A stretch of DNA of 34,037 nucleotides from Burkholderiales bacterium (GCA_031260355.1 JAIRJZ010000072.1:1-34037), one strand, 5' to 3'. Shown: positions 8,764 to 18,335, counted from the first letter of the stretch. Numbers and translations: made by a program. Notes: generated by a model from the letters alone, not told the origin.

Positions 8764-9732
8764 GTGCAAATCGATTTTCTCAAACAGACGGTAGGTGACG
8801 ACATGGTGGCGGTGGATCGTGCCCTGCGCGCCGGCCTCGACTCGGATGTGGCGCTGGTGCGCAGCGTCGCCGATTACATCATCGGCGGCGGCGGCAAACG
8901 GTTGCGCCCGGCTTTGCTGTTGCTCGTTGCGCGTGCGTGCGGCTACCGTGGCACCCATCACCATACGCTGGCGGCGGTGGTCGAGATGATTCATACCTCG
9001 ACATTGCTGCACGACGATGTGGTTGATGAATCGGCGCAGCGTCGCGGCAAACCCACCGCCAACATCGAATTCGGCAACGCCGCGTCGGTGCTGGTCGGCG
9101 ATTTTCTGTACTCGCGGTCGTTTCAGATGATGGTGTCGGTCGATTCGATGCGCGTTTTGCAAATTCTGGCCGACGCCACCAATGTCATCGCCGCCGGCGA
9201 AGTGCAGCAGTTGATGAACACCGGCGACGTAAACCTCGACGAACAGGCTTACATTGAGGTGATTCAGCGCAAAACGGCAAAGTTGTTCGAGGCGGCGAGC
9301 CGGCTGGGGGCGTTGTTGGCAGGGGTTGACGAGGCGCGCGAAACGTCGTTTGCCCGTTACGGCATGCATCTGGGAACGGCGTTTCAGATGATGGACGATT
9401 TGCTCGATTACACCGGCGATGCTGCCGCCATCGGCAAGAACCTGGGGGACGATCTGGCCGAGGGCAAGATGACGCTGCCGCTGATCCGGGCGATGGCGGT
9501 CGGGGCGACGGACGATGTCGCGGTGGTTCGTCACGCGATCGAAAGCGGTGGTCAAACGGATTTTGCGCCGCTGATCGAAGTTCTGAAACGGACGGACGCG
9601 CTGGCTTATACCCAGGCGTACGCCCAAGACGAAGCCGCCAGGGCGGCGGCTTGTCTGGCGGCAGAACCCGCTTCGCCGGACAAGGAAACCCTGATACAAT
9701 TATGCTCCTTTGCCGTCGGGCGGTCGTTTTGA
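8764..9732 (+). CDS. ispB: Octaprenyl (polyprenyl) diphosphate synthase
   Basis: Trans-polyprenyl synthase that elongates farnesyl diphosphate with isopentenyl diphosphate to make the quinone side chain. 322 aa. The first aspartate-rich motif DDVVD is at 84-88, the second DDLLD at 211-215, with GGGGKRLRP near 41 and the conserved FGNAASVLVGDF. The GTG start is chosen because residues 1-14 align with the N-terminus of E. coli IspB; the ATG at 8803 would remove them. The product length (C8 or otherwise) cannot be read with certainty. The tRNA-Pro gene follows it. Confidence 0.95.
   Translation: MQIDFLKQTVGDDMVAVDRALRAGLDSDVALVRSVADYIIGGGGKRLRPALLLLVARACGYRGTHHHTLAAVVEMIHTSTLLHDDVVDESAQRRGKPTANIEFGNAASVLVGDFLYSRSFQMMVSVDSMRVLQILADATNVIAAGEVQQLMNTGDVNLDEQAYIEVIQRKTAKLFEAASRLGALLAGVDEARETSFARYGMHLGTAFQMMDDLLDYTGDAAAIGKNLGDDLAEGKMTLPLIRAMAVGATDDVAVVRHAIESGGQTDFAPLIEVLKRTDALAYTQAYAQDEAARAAACLAAEPASPDKETLIQLCSFAVGRSF
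9695..9700 (+). promoter_or_regulatory. Candidate -10 element inside the ispB end, for tRNA-Pro
   Basis: TACAAT in the last codons of ispB, about 90 bp before tRNA-Pro. The -35 at 17 bp (TTCGCC) is weak. It could drive the tRNA separately from ispB. Confidence 0.3.
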
Positions 9733-9765
9733 GAGCGATTTGAGTTTTTGCACGGCAGGAAAACG

Positions 9766-9789
9766 CGGCGGTTAAAAACCGCCGATTTT
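9766..9789 (+). terminator. Weak hairpin between ispB and tRNA-Pro
   Basis: CGGCGGTT and AACCGCCG form a stem with an AAAA-type loop, followed only by ATTTTG. It may partly end ispB transcription or act as a processing site 5' of the tRNA. Confidence 0.4.
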
Positions 9790-9790
9790 G

Positions 9791-9867
9791 CGGGGTGTAG
9801 CTTAGCCTGGTAGAGCGCTACGTTCGGGACGTAGAGGCCGGAGGTTCGAATCCTCTCACCCCGACCA
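9791..9867 (+). tRNA. tRNA-Pro (anticodon CGG)
   Basis: 77-nt cloverleaf. The acceptor CGGGGTG pairs with CACCCCG, the D-arm is TAGCTTAGCCTGGTAGAGC, the anticodon stem CTACG/CGTAG encloses TTCGGGA with anticodon CGG, and the T-arm contains GGTTCGAATCC. The CCA end is encoded. It reads CCG. Confidence 0.96.
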
Positions 9868-9882
9868 GGTTTTGAGAAGGAG

Positions 9883-9907
9883 CGGCGAACGGCGGTTCGC
9901 CGTTTTT
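9883..9907 (+). terminator. Terminator of tRNA-Pro
   Basis: CGGCGAAC (9883-9890) pairs with GTTCGCCG (9895-9902) around a 4-nt loop, followed directly by TTTTT. Confidence 0.85.
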
Positions 9908-10026
9908 GCTTTGACCATGTTCATGCTGTGGTCAATGCAAGGCTTCCGTCTTTTCCTTCCGGAGCGGGAAATCACCGGACGGTTCCGGAAAAATTAGCGG
10001 AAGCCTGAAATCGGAAAGCGGACTCC

Positions 10027-10035
10027 TGTTATATT
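10027..10035 (+). promoter_or_regulatory. Candidate extended -10 for the antiporter-like gene
   Basis: TGTTATATT has the TGn extension directly before TATATT. The -35 region is poor, which an extended -10 can tolerate. It lies 73 bp before the start of the next gene. Confidence 0.35.
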
Positions 10036-10107
10036 CCGACATTGGCGCAAGAAGTCGTCGGCTCGACGGTTTTTTGGCGGTTTTAACCAGAATTACCATG
10101 ATTTTCT

Positions 10108-11382
10108 ATGGCCGCTACTTCCACGATTGAACTCATTGCCACAGCGCTTTTTGCGCTGGCGATCGCGCACACCTTTTCTTCCAGCTATATCGTCCATCTG
10201 GGTCACCGCTATCCGGCGCACGCCGGTCTCTGGCATTTGCTGGGCGAGGTCGAAGTGGTCTTCGGGTTCTGGGCCAGCGTCCTGATGGTGTTCATGTTTT
10301 TTTATGCGGGTCGCAGCGAGGCGTTGCAATATATTGACCGCTGTAATTTTACCGAGCCGTACTTTGTTTTTGTCGTCATGGTGGTGGCGGCGAGCCGGCC
10401 GATCACGACATCGGTGCGTAATGCCGTGTATTGGCTGGCGCGGTTGGTTGCCAAACCGCTGCCGGTGAAGGAATCGTTGCTTCTGTATTTTTTCACGATG
10501 TCGGTGATTCCGCTGTTCGGTTCGCTGATCACCGAGCCGGCGGCGATGACGTTGGCGGCGCTGATATTGCGTGACATGTTTATTTCGTACACGATGCCGC
10601 AGCGCGTCAAGTACGCGACGATGGGCGTCCTTTTTGTCAATGTCTCGGTCGGCGGGGTGTTGACGCCGTATGCGGCGCCGCCGGTGTTGATGGTGGCGGG
10701 CGCATGGGGCTGGGATCTGGCTTTCATGCTGACGACGTTCGGCTGGCGCTCGGTTCTGATCGTGATGATTAACGCTCTCGTCGTCAGCATTATTTTCCGG
10801 AAGGCGATCGTCAGGGAAGCGAGTGAACCGGCGGCGGGGGAAACGCCGATACCGTTGTTCATGCGGGCGATCCATTTTGCTTTCTTGGCAATGATCGTCT
10901 ATTTTTCGCATCACCCGGTCATCATCACGCCGCTGCTGCTGTTTTTCCTGGGGCTGGCCGGCGCGTATCCGCAGTATCAGGACAGAGTGCTGATGCTGCG
11001 CGAGAGCATGCTGGTGGCTTTCTTTCTTGGCGGCTTGGTGGTGCTGGGCAATATGCAGACGTGGTGGCTGCAACCGGCGTTAAGCGGGATGTCGCCTGAT
11101 GTCTTGTTCTGGGGGGTGATGCCGTTGTCCGCGATTGCCGATAATGCGGCAATCACGTATCTGGGTTCGCTGGTAGAGGGCACCGATGCTGCCTTCAGGT
11201 ATTCCCTGGTGGCCGGTGCCATTGCCGCCGGCGGGTTGACGGTGATCGCCAACGCGCCCAACCCTGCCGGAATGGCAATCCTGAAAGGCCGTTTCGAAGA
11301 CGAAACCGTCAACCCGCTCAAGCTGTTTCTGGCGGCGCTGGGGCCGACCATCGTTGCCGCGCTGATTTTCTTTATCGACTGA
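10108..11382 (+). CDS. Putative Na+/H+ antiporter-like membrane protein
   Basis: Inner-membrane protein of 424 aa with about eleven hydrophobic segments spread over the whole length. It resembles the family annotated as 'putative Na+/H+ antiporter' (Pfam Na_H_antiport_3), itself part of the ion transporter superfamily. Landmarks are GSLITEPAAMTLAALILRD near residues 146-165, where the intramembrane TEPAA is typical, GGVLTPYAAPPVLMVAG near 184-200, and ADNAAITYLGS near 345-355. The paired TEPAA and ADNAA segments suggest two inverted halves. The transported ion is inferred from the family name only. No clear Shine-Dalgarno is seen. An ATG ten bases earlier opens only an 11-codon frame. Confidence 0.8.
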   Translation: MAATSTIELIATALFALAIAHTFSSSYIVHLGHRYPAHAGLWHLLGEVEVVFGFWASVLMVFMFFYAGRSEALQYIDRCNFTEPYFVFVVMVVAASRPITTSVRNAVYWLARLVAKPLPVKESLLLYFFTMSVIPLFGSLITEPAAMTLAALILRDMFISYTMPQRVKYATMGVLFVNVSVGGVLTPYAAPPVLMVAGAWGWDLAFMLTTFGWRSVLIVMINALVVSIIFRKAIVREASEPAAGETPIPLFMRAIHFAFLAMIVYFSHHPVIITPLLLFFLGLAGAYPQYQDRVLMLRESMLVAFFLGGLVVLGNMQTWWLQPALSGMSPDVLFWGVMPLSAIADNAAITYLGSLVEGTDAAFRYSLVAGAIAAGGLTVIANAPNPAGMAILKGRFEDETVNPLKLFLAALGPTIVAALIFFID

Positions 11383-11530
11383 GGCCGTCTTTCCGGTTTT
11401 GGGCAGCGCGGCGGTGTGACGACGGCGGCGGCGAGACAGGGATGACCAGCCGTTACGCTGAACTGAGCGGCGGTTTCTCGGCCGTTCGGCGATTTCCGCT
11501 ATCATTTCCCCATTGTTTGTTTAAGGGGTC

Positions 11531-13834
11531 ATGATGTCCGACGATAACATCCGTCAAGCATCACTCGATTATCACCGCAAGCGACCGGCCGGCAAGATCG
11601 AAGTACAGCCGACCAAATCTCTGGTAACGCAGCGCGATCTGGCGCTGGCCTATACTCCGGGCGTTGCTGCGGCGTGCGACGAGATCGTGGCCCGTCCTGA
11701 CGAAGCGCGGCAATTGACTGCGCGCGGCAACCTGATTGCGGTGATTACCAACGGAACGGCGGTGCTCGGGCTGGGCAATATCGGGCCGCTGGCGGCGAAG
11801 CCGGTGATGGAAGGCAAGGCGGTTCTGTTCAAGAAATTTGCTGGAATCGATTGCTTCGATCTGGAAATTGACGAGCCTGATCCGCAGCGCATGACCGATA
11901 TGGTTTGCGCGCTGGAGCCGACCTTCGGCGGCATCAATCTTGAAGACATCAAGGCGCCGGAGTGCTTCTACATCGAAGAACATTGTCGGCAGCGGATGAA
12001 GATTCCGGTGTTCCACGACGATCAGCATGGAACGGCGATCATCGTCGGCGCGGCGCTGACCAACGGCTTGCGCATCGTCGGCAAAAAAATCGAAGACATC
12101 AAGATCGTCTGCTCGGGTGCGGGCGCGGCGGCGCTGTCGTGTTTGAAACTGCTGGTGCTGCTCGGCGCCAAACGCGAAAACATCTGGGTTTCCGATATTC
12201 ACGGCGTGGTTTATGAAGGCCGTGAAACGGAGATGGACGAGTACAAGGCGCAGTTTGCGCAGAAAACCGACAAGCGGACGCTGGCGGAAATTCTGCCGGG
12301 CGCCGACGTCTTTTTGGGATTGTCGGTCGGCCGGGTGCTGAAACAAGCGTGGCTGCCGTCGATGGCGGACAAACCGCTGGTGTTCGTGCTGGCCAACCCG
12401 GAACCGGAAATCCGCCCGGAGCAGGTCAAGGAGGTGCGCCCCGATGCGGTGATCGCGACCGGTCGTTCGGATTACCCGAACCAGGTCAACAATGTGCTGT
12501 GTTTCCCGTTCATCTTCCGCGGCGCGCTCGATGTCGGCGCTACCCAGATCAACGACGCGATGAAGGTGGCGTGCGTGCGCGCCATTGCCGATCTGGCGAT
12601 GGACGAGCAGTCTGAAATCGTGGAAGCGGCGTACAACACCAATGATTTACGTTTCGGCGCGGACTATCTGATCCCGAAACCGTTTGATCCGCGGCTGATT
12701 CTGAAAATCGCGCCGGCCGTGGCGAAAGCGGCGATGGATTCGGGCGTGGCGACGCAGCCGATCGAAGACTTCGAGGCGTATCACCAGCAATTGCGGCAGT
12801 TCGTCTATCACTCCGGTTTCCTGATGAAGCCGGTGTTTGACGCCGCCAAAGCGGCGCCCAAGCGCATTGTGCTGGCCGAAGGCGAAGACGTGCGGATGTT
12901 GCGCGCGGTGCAGATTTTGCGTGACGAAAAAATCGCCGATCTGACGCTGATCGGCAGGGCGCATGTGATTGAACAGCGGATCGCGCGTCTGGGACTTCGC
13001 CTCAAACCGGGGCGGGATTTCGAGATCATCAACCCCGAACAGTACGACCTTTACCGCGAATACTGCGCGGAGTATTACGCGCTGACGCAGCGCAAAGGCG
13101 TGTCATCCGATTATGCGAAACTGGAAGCGAGACGGCGGCCGACGCTGATCGGCGCGATGGCGGTTCGCCGCGGCGAAGCGGCCGGGATGGTTTGCGGGCT
13201 GGTTACCACTTATGCGTTGAACCTGCACTATATCGACCAGATCATCGGTCGCCGCCCCGGCGTCAAGTGTTACGCGGCGATGAACGGAGTGATGTTGCCG
13301 GGACAGACGCTGTTCATCACCGATACCTATATCAATCCCGACCCGACCCCGGAGCAACTGGCGGAGATTACGTTGATGGCGGCGCGCGAAGTGCGGCGTT
13401 TCGGGTTGGAGCCGAAGGTGGCGCTGCTGTCGCATTCGAGTTTCGGCACCAGCAATTTGCCATCGGCGCGAAAAATGCGCGACACGCTGCCGCTGATTCA
13501 GGCACTCGATCCGTCACTGGAAGTCGAGGGAGAGGTTCAGGGCGATTCGGCGCTTAGCGAAACGGTTCGCGCGGCCGTGTTTCCCGAGGCCAAACTGAGC
13601 GGCTCGGCCAACCTGTTGGTGATGCCGTCGCTCGACGCCGCCAACATCGCGTTCAACCTGCTTAAAATCACCGGCAGCAACAACGTGACCATCGGCCCGA
13701 TTCTGCTCGGGGTCAATGCGCCGATACATATTCTGACACCGTCGGCGACGGTGCGGCGGATCGTCAACATGACGGCACTGGCAGTGGCGGAAGCAACGCT
13801 TGGAGAAAGCGGCGCGGAGAAAACCGCGCGATAA
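11531..13834 (+). CDS. maeB: NADP-dependent malic enzyme with phosphotransacetylase-like domain
   Basis: Oxidatively decarboxylates malate to pyruvate, giving NADPH, at the TCA/gluconeogenesis junction. 767 aa. The malic enzyme part runs to about residue 430, with [16 protein letters not shown] near 37, [18 protein letters not shown], and the NADP-binding [16 protein letters not shown]. The remainder is the phosphotransacetylase-like regulatory domain ([17 protein letters not shown] onward, ending in [21 protein letters not shown]), as in E. coli MaeB, where it senses acetyl-CoA. Two ATGs are in tandem (11531, 11534). The AAGGGG at 11523-11528 is better spaced for the second. It heads a tight run with the ccmI-like gene (23 bp) and hemY. 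Confidence 0.96.
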   Translation: MMSDDNIRQASLDYHRKRPAGKIEVQPTKSLVTQRDLALAYTPGVAAACDEIVARPDEARQLTARGNLIAVITNGTAVLGLGNIGPLAAKPVMEGKAVLFKKFAGIDCFDLEIDEPDPQRMTDMVCALEPTFGGINLEDIKAPECFYIEEHCRQRMKIPVFHDDQHGTAIIVGAALTNGLRIVGKKIEDIKIVCSGAGAAALSCLKLLVLLGAKRENIWVSDIHGVVYEGRETEMDEYKAQFAQKTDKRTLAEILPGADVFLGLSVGRVLKQAWLPSMADKPLVFVLANPEPEIRPEQVKEVRPDAVIATGRSDYPNQVNNVLCFPFIFRGALDVGATQINDAMKVACVRAIADLAMDEQSEIVEAAYNTNDLRFGADYLIPKPFDPRLILKIAPAVAKAAMDSGVATQPIEDFEAYHQQLRQFVYHSGFLMKPVFDAAKAAPKRIVLAEGEDVRMLRAVQILRDEKIADLTLIGRAHVIEQRIARLGLRLKPGRDFEIINPEQYDLYREYCAEYYALTQRKGVSSDYAKLEARRRPTLIGAMAVRRGEAAGMVCGLVTTYALNLHYIDQIIGRRPGVKCYAAMNGVMLPGQTLFITDTYINPDPTPEQLAEITLMAAREVRRFGLEPKVALLSHSSFGTSNLPSARKMRDTLPLIQALDPSLEVEGEVQGDSALSETVRAAVFPEAKLSGSANLLVMPSLDAANIAFNLLKITGSNNVTIGPILLGVNAPIHILTPSATVRRIVNMTALAVAEATLGESGAEKTAR

Positions 13835-13857
13835 ACAGTCATCGATTGAGGGGTACC

Positions 13858-14760
13858 ATGATTTCTTTTGCGGGATATCTGTTTGCGGGTGTGGCGGTGC
13901 TGATGGTGATATTGGCGCTGGCCTGGATCGGCCCGAGGTTGTTTTCGGCGCCGGGGGTGCGAGCGGGGGTGGATCGCGAAACCACCAACCTCGAAGTGTA
14001 TCGGGACGAACTGGCGCAATTGACCGTCGATTATCAGTGCGGGCGGATGTCGGAGGAGGCGCTTGAAGAAGCGCGTGCCGAATTGAACCGCCGTCTGCTT
14101 GACGACACCAGCGACGACGAGACGAATCCGAACCGGATGCGGGCGCCGATGCGCGCTGTCGGGATTGCCGTGATGTTGCTGGTGCCGCTGCTGGCGGGAG
14201 GGCTGTATCTGAATGTCGGCAGTATCGGCTCTTTGGATGTCGCCGCCAACAGCGAGAAGACGGAACAGGATTACTATCGGCAATTGCAGCAACATCTGCG
14301 ACACAATCCGAACGATGCGCGTGCCTGGGTGATGCTGGGGCGCTATGAATTGGAAGCGAATCATTTCCGGGAAGCGGAAAAAGCCTTTGAAGCGGGGATA
14401 GAGGCATCGCCGAAAGTGGCGAACGACGCGACGGTGTTGTGTGAACTGGCCGAAGCGATCGGCATGGCGCAGGGCGGAACGTTTGAAGGACGACCGCGCG
14501 AGTTGGTTGAAAAAGCGCTGGCGCTGTCTCCCGACAACCCGCGAGCGCTCGAAATGGCGGGAGGCGCGGCGTTCGAAGCGCACGATTACGCCGGCGCGGC
14601 AACCTATTGGAGAGCGTTGCGTTCCCAAACGCCGGAAAACACACAGGCGTATCAGCTGCTCGGTGCGGCCATTGCCCGTGCCGAAGCGGAAGCCTTCATG
14701 GCGCAACCCGAAACGGATCTCTCTGCTGCCCACGCGGTGGTCGGCGACGGGATGCAGTGA
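13858..14760 (+). CDS. ccmI: CcmI-like cytochrome c biogenesis TPR protein
   Basis: 300 aa. Two transmembrane segments (about residues 5-24 and 100-120) enclose a cytoplasmic loop with the CcmI signature: NLEVYRDELAQLTVDYQCGRMSEEALEEARAEL in two parts (about 40-75), ending in NRRLLDD. The periplasmic part carries TPR-like helices (DARAWVMLGRYELEANHFREAE; SPDNPRALEMAGGAAFEAHDY). CcmI presents apocytochrome c to the CcmFH haem ligase. No other ccm gene is in the window, so the gene is separated from the system. The ATG at 13858 is preceded by GAGGGG; an upstream in-frame TTG is less likely. Confidence 0.82.
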   Translation: MISFAGYLFAGVAVLMVILALAWIGPRLFSAPGVRAGVDRETTNLEVYRDELAQLTVDYQCGRMSEEALEEARAELNRRLLDDTSDDETNPNRMRAPMRAVGIAVMLLVPLLAGGLYLNVGSIGSLDVAANSEKTEQDYYRQLQQHLRHNPNDARAWVMLGRYELEANHFREAEKAFEAGIEASPKVANDATVLCELAEAIGMAQGGTFEGRPRELVEKALALSPDNPRALEMAGGAAFEAHDYAGAATYWRALRSQTPENTQAYQLLGAAIARAEAEAFMAQPETDLSAAHAVVGDGMQ

Positions 14761-14789
14761 GTGCGATGGGGAACGAGATTCAAGGGGCG

Positions 14790-16250
14790 ATGATGAGCGA
14801 AGCGATAACGGGGATGATCGACGAAGTGATCGTTGTCGGTGCCGGTGTTTCCGGCTTGGTCGCGGCATACCGGCTGATGAAAAAAGGACATCGCGTGCGC
14901 GTGCTGGAGGCGGCGCCGCAGGCCGGCGGCGTCATGGTTTCCGGCCGCCGCGATGGCATGCTGTGGGAGTCGGGGCCGAACAGCGGGATGGACACGACGC
15001 CACTGATCAACGAACTGCTGGACTCGCTCGGAATTCGCGAGCAGCGCGCCGATGCGCGCAAAATTGCCGACCGTCGTTTCATCGTGCGCGGCGGGCGGTT
15101 GGTTCCGTTGCCGATGTCGCCCTTGGCTTTTCTTTCGACGCCGCTGTTTTCGGCCGGGACCAAATTCGGATTGTTGCGCGAGCCGTTCATCGCGAGGTCA
15201 TCGCCGGAAAGCGACGAGAGTGTTGCCGCTTTCGTGCGACGGCGGCTGGGGTCGGAATTTCTCGACTATGCGATTGAGCCGTTCGTCGCCGGGATCTTTG
15301 CCGGTGATCCCGAGCAACTGTCGGTACAGGCGGCGTTCCCCAAACTGTTTGCGCTCGAACAGCGTTACGGCGGGCTGATCCGTGGGTTGATTCTTGGCGC
15401 CCGCGAGCGCAAGCGGCAGCGCGAGAAATCGAAGAACAACGCCAGGAGTTTTTCGTTCAACGACGGGATGCAGACGCTGACCGATGCGTTGGTACGAGGA
15501 TTGACCGCTGCGAATGGCGTCGTCGAAACCGGCGTCCGGGTGACGGCGATTGCCGGTGAAACGGAGGGCGGCTGGACGGTGCACGGCGTTCGCGGCGATG
15601 AACAAGAGACGACGTATCGCGCCCGCAGTGTGGTGCTGGCGACGCCCGCCGATGCGGCAGCGGTACTGTTGGCGTCGTTGAAAATGCCATGGGACAACGG
15701 TGGCGCGCAAGCGCTCGGCGATGCTGCGCAAGCATTGCGCGAGATTCCTTATGCGCCGGTGTCGATTGCCATCAGCGCCTGGCGGCGCGAAGCGGTGACG
15801 CATTCGCTCGACGGCTTCGGCTTCCTCGTGCCGCGCAAGGAAAACAAGAACATCCTCGGCACGTTGTTTTCGAGCAGCATGTTCGACCATCGCGCTGACG
15901 AAGCGCACGCAGTGTTGACCACCTTCATCGGCGGCATGCGCCAACCCGAATTGCCGGGATGCGACGACGGCGCTTTGCGGGAAATGGCCGAGAGCGAGTT
16001 GGCATCGCTGATCGGCGTGAAGGGAACGCCGTTGTGGACGAAAATCAGCCGACATCCGCGGGCAATTCCGCAATACACCTTCGGGCATCTCGACCGCGTG
16101 CGCCGGGTTGAGGCTGTCCGGAAACACGCGCCGGGGCTTTTCTTCTGCGCCAACTGGCGCGGCGGCATTTCAGTCAGCGACTGCATCAAGAACGGTTATC
16201 AGACGGCCGACGACATCGACACTTTCATTGCCTCTTGCCCGGCATCGTGA
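14790..16250 (+). CDS. hemY: Protoporphyrinogen oxidase, HemY/HemG FAD type
   Basis: FAD enzyme that oxidises protoporphyrinogen IX to protoporphyrin IX, the penultimate step of haem synthesis. About 486 aa. The Rossmann dinucleotide motif is VVGAGVSGLVAAYRL (around residues 13-27), followed by the amine oxidase-like EAAPQAGGVM, WESGPN, and the C-terminal LFFCANWRGGISVSDCIKNG, which closes the FAD site. Two tandem ATGs (14790, 14793) follow AAGGGG, the same arrangement as maeB. It lies 29 bp after the ccmI-like gene, giving a haem/cytochrome pairing. Many betaproteobacteria use HemJ instead, so this oxygen-dependent form is worth noting. Confidence 0.9.
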   Translation: MMSEAITGMIDEVIVVGAGVSGLVAAYRLMKKGHRVRVLEAAPQAGGVMVSGRRDGMLWESGPNSGMDTTPLINELLDSLGIREQRADARKIADRRFIVRGGRLVPLPMSPLAFLSTPLFSAGTKFGLLREPFIARSSPESDESVAAFVRRRLGSEFLDYAIEPFVAGIFAGDPEQLSVQAAFPKLFALEQRYGGLIRGLILGARERKRQREKSKNNARSFSFNDGMQTLTDALVRGLTAANGVVETGVRVTAIAGETEGGWTVHGVRGDEQETTYRARSVVLATPADAAAVLLASLKMPWDNGGAQALGDAAQALREIPYAPVSIAISAWRREAVTHSLDGFGFLVPRKENKNILGTLFSSSMFDHRADEAHAVLTTFIGGMRQPELPGCDDGALREMAESELASLIGVKGTPLWTKISRHPRAIPQYTFGHLDRVRRVEAVRKHAPGLFFCANWRGGISVSDCIKNGYQTADDIDTFIASCPAS

Positions 16251-16438
16251 TTCCGGCAGGCGAAAAACCGCCGTCCGAAATTTGCCATACGTTGAAAATC
16301 CCGTTGCGCCCGCATGATCGGCTTTGCCCGATGGTTCATGCTGCCGCGGCTTCGCGCTTGGCAAGGGAAGCGTCTTGCTGTAGTGTGCACAAAGCGTCGC
16401 ATTCGCTGCGGCGGTAAACAATATTTTGGAGGGGGCGG

Positions 16439-17902
16439 ATGGAAGCGGGGCATTACGGGCAGTTGCAACGCGGATTGAAAAACCGCCATATTCAATTGAT
16501 TGCGCTGGGCGGCGCGATCGGCACCGGTTTGTTCCTCGGCTCGGCAGGGGTGATGAAAACCGCCGGGCCGTCGATGGTGCTGGGTTATGCCATCGGCGGA
16601 CTCATCGCCTTTCTGATCATGCGTCAGTTGGGCGAAATGATTGTGCACGAACCGGTCGCCGGATCGTTCAGCCATTTCGCGTACAAATACTGGGGCGGCT
16701 TTGCCGGTTTCTTTTCCGGCTGGAATTACTGGGCGCTCTATGTGCTGGTGAGCATGGCCGAATTGACTGCGGTCGGTATTTTTGTGCAGTTCTGGTGGCC
16801 GGAGATTCCGACCTGGATTTCGGTGATGGTGTTCTTTTTGCTGATCAACGCGATCAACCTTGCCAACGTGCGCGTGTACGGTGAAATGGAATTCTGGTTT
16901 GCCATCATCAAGGTGGTGGCGGTGATCGGCATGATTCTGCTCGGCGGTTATTTGTTGTTGACCGGCACCGGCGGCGAACAGGCCGGCGTCAGCAATCTGT
17001 GGGCGCACGACGGTTTCTTCCCGATGGGTGTTTCCGGCATGCTGATGGCGATGGCCGTGATCATGTTTTCATTTGGCGGATTGGAGCTCGTCGGCATCGC
17101 AGCGGCAGAAGCGAGTGAGCCGTCGAAAACCATTCCGCGCGCGATCAACCAAGTGCTTTACCGGATTCTGATTTTCTACATCGGCGCACTGACGGTATTG
17201 CTGGCGTTGTATCCGTGGAACATGCTGGTCGAAATCATCAGCCAAGGCGGGCACGATTACAGCAACAGTCCGTTCGTGCTGATTTTTTCGCAAATCGGCA
17301 TTCCGAGCGCCGCGCACATCCTGAACTTCGTGATCCTGACAGCCGCGTTGTCGGTGTACAACAGTTGCGTTTATTGCAACAGCCGGATGCTTTACGGTTT
17401 GGCGTTGCAAGGGAATGGCCCGAAAGTGCTGATGAAAGTGGATCGCCGTGGCGTGCCTGTCGTGGCGTTGTTCCTGTCGTCGGCGGCAACGCTCATTTGC
17501 GTCGCCATCAACTATCTGGCGCCGAAAGAAGCGATGGCTATTTTAATGTCGCTGGTCGTGGCGGCGCTGGTGATCAACTGGGCGATGATCAGCCTGGCGC
17601 ATCTCAAGTTCCGCGCTGCGCAGGAACGTGCCGGAGTTGCCACCGCGTTCAGGGCGTTCTGGTATCCGTACGGCAATTATCTGTGCCTTGCCTTCGTCGT
17701 TTTTATTCTCGCCGTCATCATGCTGATGCCGGGAATGGAGCCGTACCGGAAAATCGCTGCCGGCGAAGTGGGAGCGGGGCTTCTGATGCTGGTTCGGAGC
17801 ATCAGTATGTCTGTCATCGCCATTCCGTTCTGGGTGCTGCTCTTGTGGATTGGCTTTCAATATAAGCGCAAAGTGACGGCGCAACAGACGCCATCAGCGT
17901 AG
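16439..17902 (+). CDS. aroP: Aromatic amino acid permease (AroP/PheP type)
   Basis: Inner-membrane APC-superfamily proton symporter of 487 aa with about twelve hydrophobic segments. It follows E. coli AroP closely: RGLKNRHIQLIALGGAIGTG near 12-31, LGEMIVHEPVAGSFSHFAYK, GFAGFFSGWNYWALYVLVSM, and SFGGLELVGIAAAEASEP. The central YNSCVYCNSRMLYGLA and INYLAPKEAM also match. The substrate (Phe/Tyr/Trp) is inferred from similarity; proline- or GABA-type relatives are less likely. The last 60 residues differ from AroP. GGAGGGGG directly upstream fixes the start. Confidence 0.9.
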   Translation: MEAGHYGQLQRGLKNRHIQLIALGGAIGTGLFLGSAGVMKTAGPSMVLGYAIGGLIAFLIMRQLGEMIVHEPVAGSFSHFAYKYWGGFAGFFSGWNYWALYVLVSMAELTAVGIFVQFWWPEIPTWISVMVFFLLINAINLANVRVYGEMEFWFAIIKVVAVIGMILLGGYLLLTGTGGEQAGVSNLWAHDGFFPMGVSGMLMAMAVIMFSFGGLELVGIAAAEASEPSKTIPRAINQVLYRILIFYIGALTVLLALYPWNMLVEIISQGGHDYSNSPFVLIFSQIGIPSAAHILNFVILTAALSVYNSCVYCNSRMLYGLALQGNGPKVLMKVDRRGVPVVALFLSSAATLICVAINYLAPKEAMAILMSLVVAALVINWAMISLAHLKFRAAQERAGVATAFRAFWYPYGNYLCLAFVVFILAVIMLMPGMEPYRKIAAGEVGAGLLMLVRSISMSVIAIPFWVLLLWIGFQYKRKVTAQQTPSA

Positions 17903-17913
17903 CGCTATTTTTT

Positions 17914-17938
17914 CTCCCTCCCTTTGGCGGGGAGGGAG
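17914..17938. repeat. C-run/G-run hairpin repeat after aroP
   Basis: CTCCCTCCC and GGGAGGGAG form a perfect 9-bp stem around TTTGGCG. A T-run precedes rather than follows it, so it is not a standard terminator. It is a short copy of the GC-rich repeat style seen elsewhere in the window. Confidence 0.6.
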
Positions 17939-18066
17939 ATGAGGTTTCGTGTCGGCACATAGGGTAATGGGTGAGCGTAGCGAACCCCAACGCTCGCCCT
18001 GTTTCGTCGCTGCCCTGCGATGCTCGGCGGCTGAAAGGGGGGTGAAAACCACACCAACAGGCCAAG

Positions 18067-18166
18067 GTTGGACAAGTGGCGAAGCAGCGCAGTCCAACAT
18101 GGGACGCTTCAACAAGGAGCATCAATTTTCAAGATCGTTGGACTGTGGCCTTCGGCCTTGTCCAAC
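18067..18166. repeat. 100-bp inverted-repeat element
   Basis: The left arm (GTTGGACAAG ... GCAGTCCAAC, 18067-18098) is the imperfect reverse complement of the right arm (GTTGGACTGT ... CCTTGTCCAAC, 18137-18166). Each arm is itself a small palindrome (GTTGGAC ... GTCCAAC). The middle is about 38 bp. This is the shape of a small non-autonomous palindromic element; no transposase is visible. Confidence 0.7.
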
Positions 18167-18335
18167 GCGCTATCGGCTCTTATCGAAGCGATAGATATCG
18201 GTCTTTCCTTGTTAAATGATGTTATAGTAAGTCTCATAATCTTTATGAAGAAACGGTGGGTCATGGGCGGCAAAAAGAGCACGGAAAGACGAAGCCTACG
18301 TATATAGTTTTAGTATATTGGAAAAAGAGCGACCA

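Larger units (their letters stand above)
17903..18335. other. Repeat-filled gap between aroP and the ycxB-like gene
   Basis: No gene supported. The open frame across 17949-18194 is translated repeat. The stretch holds the hairpin at 17914, a purine-rich segment, and the 100-bp palindromic element at 18067-18166. The last 100 bp before 18336 are A/T-rich (TTATAGT, TCATAAT) and probably contain the promoter of the next gene, but no convincing -35/-10 pair was found. Confidence 0.5.

Noticed and set aside
8599-9699. 366-codon minus-strand frame opposite ispB
   Set aside because: Mirror frame of ispB; low-complexity His/Arg/Gln composition and no start signal.
17949-18194. Open frame of 81 codons in the gap after aroP
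   Set aside because: It is made of repeat sequence (part of the inverted element at 18067-18166), with no ribosome site and no recognisable protein.
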